DNA of 64,000 bases from Firmicutes bacterium HGW-Firmicutes-7. Its GTDB lineage: Bacteria > Bacillota > Clostridia > Lachnospirales > Vallitaleaceae. The DNA is taken from positions 1-64,000 of the forward strand of contig PGZO01000018.1 of the NCBI GenBank assembly GCA_002841375.1. Reading direction: 5' to 3'. The notes under the pieces are model-generated. The model was not told the origin of the DNA. It searched no databases and saw only the letters and a program-made list of their open reading frames with translations. How positions within the stretch are numbered: position 1 is the stretch's first letter; the number at the start of each line of letters is the position of its first letter. Shown piece after piece: positions 8,454 through 18,341 of the stretch. The position numbers and the translations under genes are program-made.

Positions 8454-8555
8454 GTCAAAAGCAAGTTGTTCTAATTTTTCTACAACACATTGTAGATGGC
8501 AAAAGCATCCATATACAATATGTTGTAGAAAAAAGAACAGCTATATGCTTTTGAC
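8454..8555. repeat. 102-bp long imperfect hairpin
   Basis: Nested complementary arms are GTCAAAAGCA/TGCTTTTGAC (8454-8463, 8546-8555), TGTTCT/AGAACA, TTTTTCTACAACA/TGTTGTAGAAAAA and ATTGTA/TACAAT, around a 19-base loop (8495-8513). One AA bulge and one mismatch interrupt the stem. It fills most of the gap between the aminotransferase and azlC. It could terminate transcription or be a miniature palindromic element. Confidence 0.75.
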
Positions 8556-8624
8556 ACCTTAATCATATGATCATTAAAATATTAACTGTTTATGTAAATA
8601 TTAGGCAACAGGAGGAAGAAGAAA

Positions 8625-9335
8625 TTGGAAGAAATTGAGCAACGAAATAATAATGGTTTAAAGGAAGGTGTAATATCAGCAATACCTGTTATTATCGGTT
8701 ATTTTCCTGTAGCAATGGCTTTTGGACTACTTGCTAAGACGGTTAATGTATCTCTATTAGATAGCTTTTTGTTTTCATTGCTAGTATTTGCAGGAGCGAG
8801 TCAATTCATGGCATTAGATCTTATAAAAGCAGGCATCGCTACGGGTGATATTATAATTGCAACGCTCTTACTAAATCTTCGGCACATAATGATGAGTGCT
8901 TCTTTGTCAGTAAGATTAAAGGAAAGCAAGAAAAAATGGTTGCTTTTTATTGCCTTTGGTATTACGGATGAAACCTTTGCGGTAGCATCATTGAAGAAAG
9001 GCCCCCTTACAAGAGCATTTTTATTAGCACTACAAGGACTTTCTTACATAGCGTGGGTTAGTGGATCGGTTGTTGGATATTTAGTAGGCGCAGTATTGCC
9101 AATGACGTTACAAAGCAGCTTGGGAATAGGGTTGTATGCAATGTTTGCTGCAATACTTACGCCTGAAATAAGAAAATCACTCAACGTACTTATATTATCC
9201 ATTATTTCTGGATTAATATATTTTATAATTTACTATTTTCATTTACTACCATCGGGATGGGATTTAATTGGTACGATTATCTTATCATCAGGAATTGGGT
9301 TAATGGTATTAAAGGACGAGGAGGAAGTTATATGA
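8625..9335 (+). CDS. azlC: AzlC-family branched-chain amino acid exporter, large subunit
   Basis: This 236-residue membrane protein is the larger subunit of the AzlCD exporter, which expels branched-chain amino acids and their analogues. The family features are the N-terminal GYFPVAMAFGLLA segment, the FAGASQFMA motif and LRHIMMSASL. The start is TTG 8625, supported by GGAGG (8611-8615) nine bases upstream; there is no nearby in-frame ATG. Its stop codon overlaps the ATG of azlD (ATGA), so the two subunits are coupled in translation. Confidence 0.88.
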   Translation: MEEIEQRNNNGLKEGVISAIPVIIGYFPVAMAFGLLAKTVNVSLLDSFLFSLLVFAGASQFMALDLIKAGIATGDIIIATLLLNLRHIMMSASLSVRLKESKKKWLLFIAFGITDETFAVASLKKGPLTRAFLLALQGLSYIAWVSGSVVGYLVGAVLPMTLQSSLGIGLYAMFAAILTPEIRKSLNVLILSIISGLIYFIIYYFHLLPSGWDLIGTIILSSGIGLMVLKDEEEVI

Positions 9336-9637
9336 AAAGTTATTTACCACTGATTATTGGCATGATGGCTGTTACTTATATACCAAGATTGCTACCGCTT
9401 ATTACGTTATCAGATAGACCTATACATCCTCGTATAAAGAGATTTTTGTTATATATTCCTTATACAGCTTTAAGTGCTTTAATTGTAAGAGGTATTATGC
9501 AATCAGGAAATATTGGAATACCTATTACTTTATTAGGTATCGGTGTGGCGGGAATGGTTGCTTGGTTTAAGGGCGGAATGGTTTTATCAGTTCTAACAGC
9601 AATTGGTACGACTTTTGTGCTATTCGTTATACTTTAA
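9332..9637 (+). CDS. azlD: AzlD-family branched-chain amino acid exporter, small subunit
   Basis: This 101-residue protein has three or four hydrophobic segments and the family pattern VTYIPRLLPL near the N terminus. It pairs with AzlC in the membrane. ATG 9332 overlaps the AzlC stop and is preceded by GAGGAGG (9318-9324), which rules out the longer in-frame start at 9257. Confidence 0.88.
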   Translation: MKSYLPLIIGMMAVTYIPRLLPLITLSDRPIHPRIKRFLLYIPYTALSALIVRGIMQSGNIGIPITLLGIGVAGMVAWFKGGMVLSVLTAIGTTFVLFVIL

Positions 9638-9786
9638 CCTAATCACTTACTTTCTATCGCATTTTTTTTAATTATGATATATAATAATACCATATGAAGG
9701 CTTCTATAATTGTTTATGAATTGTAAATAAGACTTCGTCATTTTATGCTTTTAACAAAAATCATGAACGAACGAGGAGGTAATATT

Positions 9787-11235
9787 ATGAAAAAAAATGA
9801 TTTCATCATTATAGGTGCAGGTGTAATTGGTACAATGATCGCGCGAGAATTATCTAGGTATCAGGTTAAAGTATTGCTCATTGAAAAGGAAAATGATGTA
9901 AGCTGCGGAGCAACGAAAGGAAATAGTGCTATTGTTCATGGTGGCTTTGATGACAAGTTTGGCACTTTGAAAAGTAAGCTGTGTCGTGCGGGCAATTTAA
10001 TGTATCCAAAGCTTAATGAAGAGCTAAACTTTGGATACGAAAAAAGAGGAAGTCTAGTTCTTGCTTTTTCTCAAGAAGAGATAGACGTACTGGGTGAACT
10101 ATATGAAAATGGTGTTAAAAATGGCGTAGATGATTTAGAAATTATCGATGCAGATAGAATTATGGAAATGGAACCATATGTGAGTAAGAAGGTAATGAAA
10201 GCACTATATTGTCCTTCATCAGGATTAACATCACCTTATGAAATGGCAATTGCATTGGCTGAAAATGCTATCTCAAATGGTGTGGAGTTAAGGCTAAAGT
10301 CAGAGGTTCAAGCCATTGAGCAGGCAGAAGGTGGTTTTAAGGTAATTACAAACAAAGGTGAATTTAGTAGTAAATATGTTATAAATTGTGCTGGTGTTTA
10401 TAGTGATAAGATTGCAGGAATGGTCGGTGTTGACCACTTCAAAATTACGCCAAGAAGAGGCGAGTATGTACTACTTAATAAAGGCCAAGGTTATCTTGCA
10501 AATAATGTTCTTTTTCAAACCCCAACAAAAAATGGTAAAGGTATTTTGGTTACAAGGACCTATCATGGAAACTTGATGCTTGGACCAAATGCACAAGAGG
10601 TAGGAAGCAAGGAAGATATTGGAACGACGCTTGAAGCACTTGATTATATTGTAGATACTGCAAGACTTTCAGTGCCCGACTTTGAATTGAAATCAACACT
10701 TACATCTTTTTCTGGCATTAGAGCAACCTCAGATAAAAAAGATTTTATTATTGAAGAAAGTAAAGTGAAGGGTTTTATAAATGTTGCAGGTATTGAGTCT
10801 CCAGGTCTAACCTCATCACCAGCAATTGGAAAATACGTTATTGAAATAATTAAAACCATGGGTGTAGATCTACAGGAAAACCCTGATTTTAATCCTTATA
10901 GAAAAGCAATAATCGTTCATAAAGATAAAGATTTTGATGGATTTATTGATGCGCCTTCTCCTGATAAAAATATAATTTGTAGATGCGAAAAGGTAACAGA
11001 AGCAGAAATAATTGATGCAATTCATAGAGGAATTGATATAGACTCCTTAGATGCAATTAAAAGAAGAACGCGTGCAGGAATGGGTTTGTGTCAAGGTCAA
11101 TTTTGCGGACCTAGAGTTGCTAATATTATTGCTAAAGAACAAGATATGAAAGTTGAGGATGTTACACCAAGAGGAAAAGGATCATCTATTTTGCCACATA
11201 GAGAAGATAGAACCTTCTGGAAAAAGCTAGATTAA
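9787..11235 (+). CDS. GlpA-like NAD(P)/FAD oxidoreductase with BFD-type [2Fe-2S] domain
   Basis: This 482-residue protein starts with a Rossmann GAGVIG motif for FAD, followed by a DAO/GlpA-type oxidoreductase domain to about residue 370. The C terminus carries a bacterioferritin-associated-ferredoxin-like cluster site, C398-x-C400 and C435-x4-C440. This architecture is usual for anaerobic glycerol-3-phosphate dehydrogenase A-type subunits and relatives. Those normally sit beside a second FAD subunit and a DUF1667 protein, which are absent here. ATG 9787 follows GAGGAGGT; the upstream in-frame ATG at 9745 has no such site. The substrate is uncertain. Confidence 0.8.
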   Translation: MKKNDFIIIGAGVIGTMIARELSRYQVKVLLIEKENDVSCGATKGNSAIVHGGFDDKFGTLKSKLCRAGNLMYPKLNEELNFGYEKRGSLVLAFSQEEIDVLGELYENGVKNGVDDLEIIDADRIMEMEPYVSKKVMKALYCPSSGLTSPYEMAIALAENAISNGVELRLKSEVQAIEQAEGGFKVITNKGEFSSKYVINCAGVYSDKIAGMVGVDHFKITPRRGEYVLLNKGQGYLANNVLFQTPTKNGKGILVTRTYHGNLMLGPNAQEVGSKEDIGTTLEALDYIVDTARLSVPDFELKSTLTSFSGIRATSDKKDFIIEESKVKGFINVAGIESPGLTSSPAIGKYVIEIIKTMGVDLQENPDFNPYRKAIIVHKDKDFDGFIDAPSPDKNIICRCEKVTEAEIIDAIHRGIDIDSLDAIKRRTRAGMGLCQGQFCGPRVANIIAKEQDMKVEDVTPRGKGSSILPHREDRTFWKKLD

Positions 11236-11265
11236 TTGAGGGATAGGAATTCCTTGTAATTATAT

Positions 11266-11353
11266 GAAGAGGCTATACTTTGTGTTTTATCGCGCTAGAA
11301 GTCCCTAGGGACCCAGCTAGCAGCGTAATCAAGCACATCGTATAGCCTCTTTC
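11266..11353. terminator. Bidirectional hairpin between convergent genes
   Basis: Outer arms AAGAGGCTATAC (11267-11278) and GTATAGCCTCTT (11340-11351) enclose about 60 bases. The centre holds the 12-bp palindrome GTCCCTAGGGAC flanked by CTAG/GCTAG copies. It lies between the ends of the FAD oxidoreductase and metH and probably stops transcription from both sides. Confidence 0.65.
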
Positions 11354-11378
11354 ACGTTAGTATTTAAGTTGACTTATT

Positions 11379-14300
11379 TTATTCTTTAATTCTTGTACTA
11401 ATTAATTTCTCCACATATTCAATAGGTACACCTTTCCTTTTTGCATAATCAATAATTTGATCTTTGCCGATATGATACAAATCAAAATACTTAGAATGTT
11501 CATTAGCAAAGTATAAGCCACTTACACTGGAGGCTGGTTGCATCATAAAGGATTCAGTAAGGGTTATTTCTGCATTTATTTCAGCATTTAATAAGTCGAA
11601 AATTTTCGTTTTTTCTGAATGATCGATTAGGGAAGGATAGCCATAGGCAGGTCGTATTCCTTGATATTTGGCTTTTAGTAAGTCCGGTTTAGAGAGGTTT
11701 TCATTTTTTGAATAGCCCCAAATGTCTTTTCTAACCATTTCATGTAGCTTTTCTGCAAATGCTTCTGCTAAACGATCAGATAAGGTCTTAACTAATAAGG
11801 CGTTATAATCATCACCGTCTTTCTTGTAGTTTGAAGCTATTTCATCAACACCTATACCAGCTGTTACTGCAAAACATCCGATGTAATCGGTGATTCCAGA
11901 ATCTAGGGGGGCAATGTAGTCGGCTAGAGAAATATATTCACTGCCCACTTTTTGCTGTCTAAAGGTAGGAATTATAGTGATTTGATGATCATGAATTAAG
12001 TGAATATCTTCATTTATTGAATAAGCAGGATATATACCTAATACGCCTTTACATTTAAGTATATTTGACTCTTGTAATTGTGTTAACATATTTAACGCAT
12101 CATGATGCAGCTTAGAAGCTTCTTTACCTAGTCTAGCATCTTCTAATATTGCAGGATAAGCTTTTCGAAATTCCCATGCACTAAAGAAAAAGCTCCAATC
12201 AATATAAGGTGTTAAATCACGAACTGAAATGTTGTCTATTATTTTTGTGCCAATAAAAGTTGGCGTTGGAATGTTGATATCGTTCCAATTTATTTGTTGT
12301 CTATTTTTGCGTGCTTCAACAAGGTCAATTAACTTGCCTTTATAGGTTTGTGACATATGTGCTACCTTATTATACTCGGCATAGATGTCTTTAATATAAG
12401 CGTCCTTTTTTTGTTCATCCAATAACGATTTGGCTCCTTCAACTGCTTTAGTAGCATCGGTTGTATGAATGACAGGACCTGAATAATGAGAAGTAATTTT
12501 AAGTCCTGTATGAAGCTTGGAAGTTGTTGCACCACCAATCATAAGCGGAATATTAAAATTGTTTTCTTCCAACATTTGAGCAACTGTCACCATTTCATCT
12601 AAGGACGGGGTAATGAGACCACTAAGGCCAATAATATCAACGTTCTCTTCTTTGGCAGTTTGAATAATTAGTTCAGGATCAACCATTATTCCGAGGTCTA
12701 CAACTTCAAAGTTATTACATTGAAGAACAACACTCACGATGTTTTTACCAATATCATGAACGTCACCTTTTACGGTTGCAATTAATATTTTACCAGCACT
12801 ATTATTCTTTGTATTTTTGTTTTCTTCTTCGATATAAGGAAGTAGAAATGCTACAGCTTTTTTCATGACCCTTGCACTTTTTACAACTTGGGGTAAGAAC
12901 ATTTTCCCTTCTCCGAAAAGAATGCCTACAGCTTTCATACCATTCATTAGAGGGCCTTCAATTATTTCCATAACGGAAGGAAGAGAATTTCTAGCTTCAG
13001 TAAGATCTTCTTCAAGAAATTCGGTAATACCTCTTACAACGGAGGTCTTTAGACGTTCTACATTACTTGTTAAACGCCATTCATTGTTGATGGATTTTCT
13101 CTCAGTAGTATTAGCGGATACAGTGCTAGCATACTCAAGTAATAAGTCTGTTGCATCTTCGCTTTTATTTAAAACAACTGCTTCTACTAAGGAAAGCAAT
13201 TCTGAATTAATATCATCGTATATTTGAATCATACCAGGATTTAATATTGCCATATCGAGGCCATCTTTAATTGCATGATATAAGAAAACGGAGTGGATCG
13301 CTTCTCTTATTACATTATTTCCTCTAAAAGAAAAAGAAAGGTTACTAAGACCGCCGCTTGTTTTGGCATACGGAAGGTTTTCCTTAATCCATTTTACTGC
13401 ACGTATAAAATCAACACCATAGTTATTGTGTTCTTTTATGCCGGTTGCAATGGCCAATACGTTAACATCAAATATGATATCTTCGGGTGGAAATTGTATT
13501 TCATTAATAAGCAGGTTGTAGGCTCTATGGGCTACCTCGACTTTTCTTTCATAGCTATCAGCTTGCCCTTGTTCATCAAAAGCCATTACAACAACAGCGG
13601 CGCCAAAGCTTTTAATATACATTGCTTGTTTTAAAAATTCTTCTTCACCATTTTTCATACTAATTGAGTTTACAATTGCTTTTCCTTGGATCGCTTTTAG
13701 ACCCGTCACAATAACGTCCCACTTTGAGGAGTCTATCATAACGGGTACTTTTGATATTTCAGGTTCTGAGCCAATTAATTTTAAAAAGATATCCATCTCT
13801 TCATTGCCATCTAATAAGCCGTCATCAAAATTTAAATCAATAATTTGAGCACCATTTTCAACTTGGTTTTTTGCTATACTAAGTGCTTCTTCATATTTTT
13901 TTTCGCGTATTAACCTAGCGAATTTTATTGAGCCTGCGACATTTGTACGCTCACCGATATTAATAAAATTAGAAGCTTTACTAATTTTTAACGTTTCTAA
14001 ACCGGCTAAAAGAGTTTCCTTGTGAAAAGAGGGTAAACTTCTAGGCGTTTTTCCTTTTGTTTGGTTATATATAGAATTTATATGAGCTGGTGTAGTACCA
14101 CAGCAACCACCTACAACGTTGATTAATTCATTGTCGATAAGGGAAGATAATAACTCAGCAGTTTCTTCTGGCAGTTCATCATATTCACCCATTTGATTTG
14201 GAAGTCCAGCATTCGGGTATACACTAACAAATTTATTGGTTATTTTTGATAGTTCTTTAATATATGGAATTAAATCCTTTGCACCAAAGGAGCAGTTAAG

Positions 14301-15026
14301 GCCAAAACTTATGACATTTTCGTTCTTCATGGAAGTAACAAAAGCTGAAAGGGTTTGACCAGATAAAGTGCGCCCACTTTTATCTGTAAGTGTTCCAGAA
14401 ATCATAATGGGTAGTTTTTTATTAACGAGCGTAAATACTTTTTCTGCAGCAACAAGCGCAGCTCTAGCATTTAAACTATCAATAATTGTTTCTATTAACA
14501 GTAAATCTACACCACCATCTATTAGCCCTTTAATTTGTTCTTCATAAGCGAATTGAAGTTCATCAAAAGAAATATTTCTAAATCCTGGGTTTTCTACATC
14601 AGGGGAAATCGAAGCTGTTTTACTAGTAGGACCAATGGAACCTGCAACAAATCTTGGTTTGCTTGGTTCAAGGGTAGTGTATTGATCAGCACATTTTTTA
14701 GCAAGCTTTGCCGCAGAATTATTAATCTCATATATTAAATGCTCGGTGCCATAATCGCTTTGTGAAATGCTTGTTGCATTAAAAGTATTCGTTTCAATAA
14801 TATCAGAACCAGCTTCTAAAAAGGTTAAATGTATTTGTTCAATGACTTCAGGCATAGTTAAGACAAGAATGTCATTATTACCTTTTAATTTACGAGAATG
14901 GTTAATGAGAAGCTGACCTCTATAGTGGTCTTCTGTTAGTTTATAGTTTTGTATTTCCGTTCCCATTGCACCATCTAAAATCATAATTTTTTCATGGAGC
15001 AAAGCTTTAAAGTGTTCAGAATTCAT
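11379..15026 (-). CDS. metH: Cobalamin-dependent methionine synthase
   Basis: This 1215-residue enzyme methylates homocysteine to methionine with methyltetrahydrofolate via cobalamin, and has the full four-module layout. The homocysteine domain (about 1-320) holds the zinc cysteines in GLNCSFG and GGCCGTTP. The pterin-binding domain follows (about 350-610, [13 protein letters not shown]). The cobalamin domain (about 650-880) contains DVHDIGKN with the axial His, then LSGLIT and GGATTS. The C-terminal reactivation domain (about 890-1215) includes [16 protein letters not shown] precedes the ATG. LuxS, encoded at 61525, regenerates its homocysteine substrate. No S-box or cobalamin riboswitch is seen upstream. 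Confidence 0.97.
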   Translation of the reverse strand: MNSEHFKALLHEKIMILDGAMGTEIQNYKLTEDHYRGQLLINHSRKLKGNNDILVLTMPEVIEQIHLTFLEAGSDIIETNTFNATSISQSDYGTEHLIYEINNSAAKLAKKCADQYTTLEPSKPRFVAGSIGPTSKTASISPDVENPGFRNISFDELQFAYEEQIKGLIDGGVDLLLIETIIDSLNARAALVAAEKVFTLVNKKLPIMISGTLTDKSGRTLSGQTLSAFVTSMKNENVISFGLNCSFGAKDLIPYIKELSKITNKFVSVYPNAGLPNQMGEYDELPEETAELLSSLIDNELINVVGGCCGTTPAHINSIYNQTKGKTPRSLPSFHKETLLAGLETLKISKASNFINIGERTNVAGSIKFARLIREKKYEEALSIAKNQVENGAQIIDLNFDDGLLDGNEEMDIFLKLIGSEPEISKVPVMIDSSKWDVIVTGLKAIQGKAIVNSISMKNGEEEFLKQAMYIKSFGAAVVVMAFDEQGQADSYERKVEVAHRAYNLLINEIQFPPEDIIFDVNVLAIATGIKEHNNYGVDFIRAVKWIKENLPYAKTSGGLSNLSFSFRGNNVIREAIHSVFLYHAIKDGLDMAILNPGMIQIYDDINSELLSLVEAVVLNKSEDATDLLLEYASTVSANTTERKSINNEWRLTSNVERLKTSVVRGITEFLEEDLTEARNSLPSVMEIIEGPLMNGMKAVGILFGEGKMFLPQVVKSARVMKKAVAFLLPYIEEENKNTKNNSAGKILIATVKGDVHDIGKNIVSVVLQCNNFEVVDLGIMVDPELIIQTAKEENVDIIGLSGLITPSLDEMVTVAQMLEENNFNIPLMIGGATTSKLHTGLKITSHYSGPVIHTTDATKAVEGAKSLLDEQKKDAYIKDIYAEYNKVAHMSQTYKGKLIDLVEARKNRQQINWNDINIPTPTFIGTKIIDNISVRDLTPYIDWSFFFSAWEFRKAYPAILEDARLGKEASKLHHDALNMLTQLQESNILKCKGVLGIYPAYSINEDIHLIHDHQITIIPTFRQQKVGSEYISLADYIAPLDSGITDYIGCFAVTAGIGVDEIASNYKKDGDDYNALLVKTLSDRLAEAFAEKLHEMVRKDIWGYSKNENLSKPDLLKAKYQGIRPAYGYPSLIDHSEKTKIFDLLNAEINAEITLTESFMMQPASSVSGLYFANEHSKYFDLYHIGKDQIIDYAKRKGVPIEYVEKLISTRIKE

Positions 15027-15062
15027 AGGCTCACCTTCTTGTTTAATAAGTTAATATGTTAT

Positions 15063-15091
15063 AGTATACACTGAATACAATGTTGACACAA
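15063..15091 (-). promoter_or_regulatory. Sigma-A promoter of metH
   Basis: Read on the minus strand: TTGTGT (15086-15091), a 17-bp spacer and TATACT (15063-15068), about 40 bp before the metH start codon. Confidence 0.6.
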
Positions 15092-15112
15092 CCCTGTAAA
15101 TTTAGTTGTATA
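15083..15112 (+). promoter_or_regulatory. Possible promoter of the 15171 gene
   Basis: TTGACA (15083-15088), an 18-bp spacer and TGTATA (15107-15112). It overlaps the metH -35 region on the other strand, so the two promoters may compete for polymerase. Confidence 0.4.
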
Positions 15113-15170
15113 GATGAATAAAGAACTAAACAACTGACGTATAATAGGAATATAATAATAAGCTGGTTAG

Positions 15171-15731
15171 ATGAGGAGGGGGGCGCAAAAACTGAAATCA
15201 AATGTAAAACATAGGAGAGCAACTACTATATCTACACCTTACATTTCAGGTGAAAAAGACAAATTTGTTATTAATATAGGTAGTGATGAGGTGCTGTGTA
15301 ATTATATAGCTGGGATATGGAAATATGATAGTGACGCTAACGCATATGAAATACTTGGGTCAGGAAAGAATAAGGCGCCAGAAAATTCTTTGTTGATTAC
15401 GAATAAGAATATATATGCCATTACTGTTCCATTAGAGGAAATTGGTATTGAGTCTTCAGGAATGAATCTTAGTAAATGGCAATGGCTAAATATGCAAAAG
15501 GAAATAGAAGGTATTCTTAAAAAAATGCTTAATACAATGATGCTTGAGGAGCTTATTAATAGCTGTATTAATTATATCCAAATATCAAAAGATAATATAA
15601 AAAGCATTAAAACAAATGATCTGTCAAATGGCCTAGCCATCGTAACGAAAGATAAAAGAAAATATCACTATTCTATTAGGCATAATGAAGATTATGAGCG
15701 AGCACAAAAAATTTTTGCAAAGATGATATAG
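15171..15731 (+). CDS. Hypothetical protein, possible bacterial PH-like domain
   Basis: This is a roughly 186-residue soluble protein without signal peptide. Its alternating strands (LCNYIAGIW, SLLITNKNIYAI, GLAIVTKDKRKYHYSI) and a closing helix suggest a bacterial pleckstrin-homology-like fold, but I do not recognise a named family. The start is uncertain: ATG 15171 lies directly on the strong AGGAGGGG (15174-15181), which would better serve a start near CTG 15192. It shares an intergenic region with metH and precedes a surface protease gene by about 100 bp. Confidence 0.6.
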   Translation: MRRGAQKLKSNVKHRRATTISTPYISGEKDKFVINIGSDEVLCNYIAGIWKYDSDANAYEILGSGKNKAPENSLLITNKNIYAITVPLEEIGIESSGMNLSKWQWLNMQKEIEGILKKMLNTMMLEELINSCINYIQISKDNIKSIKTNDLSNGLAIVTKDKRKYHYSIRHNEDYERAQKIFAKMI

Positions 15732-15765
15732 CAATATAAATATTAGTAGTATGATAACAGTCGTG

Positions 15766-15794
15766 TTGACAAATTTGATAATATAAAATAATAT
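15766..15794 (+). promoter_or_regulatory. Sigma-A promoter of the SLH-protease gene
   Basis: TTGACA (15766-15771), a 17-bp spacer and TAATAT (15789-15794), about 40 bp before the ATG at 15834. Confidence 0.6.
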
Positions 15795-15833
15795 AGAATT
15801 TGTAGAGACACTTTATTATAATATGGGGGACTT

Positions 15834-18287
15834 ATGAAAAGAATAAAAATATTGTCAATAGTAATGGCACTATCATTAATATGTGGTAGTTTTTTAAGTA
15901 CAGTATGGGGTGAACCAAAGATTGTAAATGCAAAAACGACTCAACCAAATGATATATCTAATCATTGGGCAAAAGAAGACATTAATAAACTAGTCAATAT
16001 GGGTGCCATTAATGGATATCCTGATGGCTCCTTTAAACCTAATAATACAATGACAAGAGCGGCCTTTATTAAAGTAATCGTTCTTGCGTTGAATATTGAT
16101 TTAGTAGGACAAACATATTTTAAGGATACAGAAAATCATTGGGCAAATGATTACATAAGTGCAGCGGTTGATTACGGTATTCTTGACGTGGAGGATTATG
16201 GTACGGGATATGCGAGTTTTAATCCTGATCAAAATATTACAAGATTAGAGATTGCCACGATGGTAACAAAAGCGCTTGGGGAAGAATATGCAGCTGTAAA
16301 TGATCATGGGAGCACATTGAATTTCTCAGATAGCGAAACAATACCTACTGATTTAAAAGGTTTTGTGAAAATAGCAGATAGAGAGAAAATTATCGCTGGT
16401 TACCCAGATAATAGATTTATACCTAACAATATTGCTACGCGTGCAGAAGCCTCGGTTATGGTAATTAGAATGTTAGACTCATTAAAGACGAAGCCAACTT
16501 CTGAAATATTAGATGGAGAACAAATTTACAAAAAGTTTGAAAAATCAGTTGTTACAGTGTTAACCTATGATAAAAATGGCGATCCTTATGGACTCGGAAC
16601 TGGAGTTGTCATAAAAAATAACGGACAAATACTGACAAATTATCATGTCATTGAATCAGCAGACAAATTAGAAGTGAAATTTTCGGATGGAGTTATTAAA
16701 AAGGTTGTAGATATTTATAATTATGACCGTAGCAAAGATATTGCAATATTAAACATTGAAGGCTCGGGTTATCAAGCAGCGCCAATCGGTAATTCTAGAA
16801 AAATTAATACAGGTGAAACGATTTTTACAATAGGCTCCCCTTTTGGATTAGAAATGACTATGAGTGATGGAATAATTAGTACGAATAATAGGAAGGTAGA
16901 CGATAACTACTACATTCAAATTTCTGCACCTATTTCATCGGGGAATAGCGGAGGACCTTTGATTAATAAGTATGGGCAGGTAATTGGCATTAATAGTGAT
17001 ACCTTTGGTTATTTTTCTCAGAATCTAAATCTTTCTATACCAGTAGCAAATATTGCGAGTATCATACATACAAAAAATCAACATATTCCTATTACAGAGG
17101 CAACGATAGAGGAAATTGATTTTTATAATTCATTAGAAATTGACGGATATAGAGAATCGTCTTTGGAAGTTTTTGCACAGGACTCACAAACCAACTTTGA
17201 TAAAAAGACTTCATTCCCAAATAATGTTTTTACCCTTGGTGATTATAAATATTTAAGCTGGGAAATAAACTTACAACATAATCCTCAATTAAGAGACAAT
17301 ATGTTCTGGGGAACCATAATTATTAGAAATAGTTATTTGGATACAGTTGTATATTATGATTATTATCAGCAGTCCATATCAAAAGGTCAATCTACAACAA
17401 TTGAAAGAGCTGTAGATTATTATTCACTTGAAAAAATTGGCGTAGGAGAATATGATGTTGAATTCTATTTAAACGATGTACTAATTGACGCCAATACACT
17501 TATTATAAAAGACGATACGAAGTTTAAAGATTTTGGTGTTAAGAAGCATGAACTGGTAATGATGGATGCAGATTATTATATTGAAACAGGTAACATCAAC
17601 AATAAAAAAATGTATAAACAAAATAGTGATCATTATTTTGGCTATAACCTTACTTTTTATACTTCAAAGACCTTTGAAGCGGATAAGGGGATTTTCTTTA
17701 AAAGTATAATTAAAGGACCAGATATGGTATTAACATATTATCACTGTTATCCAATAGAAGCAGGGATTAATGAAAGTGGTGCTAATTTTTGGATAGATAT
17801 GTCAGATCCAATTAGTTGGAAAGAAGGTAAGTATACACTGGAGATTTACGCAGATGATAAGCTTTACACCCAAACGGATTTTGTTATTCAAAAAAGCAAC
17901 TTTACGGAAATAAAACCTCAAAATATTACATTAGATACTTATTTGTTCGATGAAGTTAAACAGGTTACAAATAAGTTTGAATACTATGATTTTTCGTTTT
18001 TTGATTTTAGTTATAAATTAGGTGATGTAGATAAGGAAATGAAATATGGTATAAGAGTTGTACTTAAGAATGGTGAAGAAGTTATTGAAGAAAAGGAAAG
18101 GCTTGTTCTACTTACAAATGAAAACTCTAACGAAGTGATCACCTACACCGATTTCTTTGTTCTACACCCGACGTTATTCCATAATGTAGAGGTTACAGAT
18201 GATGTAAAAATTGAGGTTTATGTTAATGACGATCTTATTATTACAAAGCCCATAGAGGTATTTTTGGGAGATAATTCGACGATATAA
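15834..18287 (+). CDS. Secreted S-layer-homology protein with HtrA/trypsin-like protease domain
   Basis: This 817-residue protein begins with a signal peptide (KRIKI, hydrophobic core, to about residue 35). Three S-layer-homology repeats follow (about 40-90, 100-165 and 170-220), which bind secondary cell-wall polymer. A chymotrypsin-fold serine protease domain (about 230-425) has H271 in NYHV, D302 in KDIAIL and S372 in SGNSGGP, so the catalytic triad is intact. No PDZ domain is evident. The remaining 390 residues look like three related beta-sandwich segments, each with an EVY/EIY-NDxL-type ending. It is probably a cell-surface quality-control or processing protease. GGGGGA precedes the ATG, and the gene appears monocistronic. 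Confidence 0.88.
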   Translation: MKRIKILSIVMALSLICGSFLSTVWGEPKIVNAKTTQPNDISNHWAKEDINKLVNMGAINGYPDGSFKPNNTMTRAAFIKVIVLALNIDLVGQTYFKDTENHWANDYISAAVDYGILDVEDYGTGYASFNPDQNITRLEIATMVTKALGEEYAAVNDHGSTLNFSDSETIPTDLKGFVKIADREKIIAGYPDNRFIPNNIATRAEASVMVIRMLDSLKTKPTSEILDGEQIYKKFEKSVVTVLTYDKNGDPYGLGTGVVIKNNGQILTNYHVIESADKLEVKFSDGVIKKVVDIYNYDRSKDIAILNIEGSGYQAAPIGNSRKINTGETIFTIGSPFGLEMTMSDGIISTNNRKVDDNYYIQISAPISSGNSGGPLINKYGQVIGINSDTFGYFSQNLNLSIPVANIASIIHTKNQHIPITEATIEEIDFYNSLEIDGYRESSLEVFAQDSQTNFDKKTSFPNNVFTLGDYKYLSWEINLQHNPQLRDNMFWGTIIIRNSYLDTVVYYDYYQQSISKGQSTTIERAVDYYSLEKIGVGEYDVEFYLNDVLIDANTLIIKDDTKFKDFGVKKHELVMMDADYYIETGNINNKKMYKQNSDHYFGYNLTFYTSKTFEADKGIFFKSIIKGPDMVLTYYHCYPIEAGINESGANFWIDMSDPISWKEGKYTLEIYADDKLYTQTDFVIQKSNFTEIKPQNITLDTYLFDEVKQVTNKFEYYDFSFFDFSYKLGDVDKEMKYGIRVVLKNGEEVIEEKERLVLLTNENSNEVITYTDFFVLHPTLFHNVEVTDDVKIEVYVNDDLIITKPIEVFLGDNSTI

Positions 18288-18306
18288 TGCTTCGTGTTTG
18301 AAAATG

Positions 18307-18335
18307 TTGACTTAGAATACTTTTTGGTATATAGT
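18307..18335 (+). promoter_or_regulatory. Promoter of the cysE T-box operon
   Basis: TTGACT (18307-18312), a 17-bp spacer and TATAGT (18330-18335), just upstream of the T-box leader. Confidence 0.6.
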
Positions 18336-18341
18336 GTATGT

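Noticed and set aside
15027-15170. S-box or cobalamin riboswitch upstream of metH
   Set aside because: The 144-bp region holds overlapping promoters but no conserved riboswitch core.
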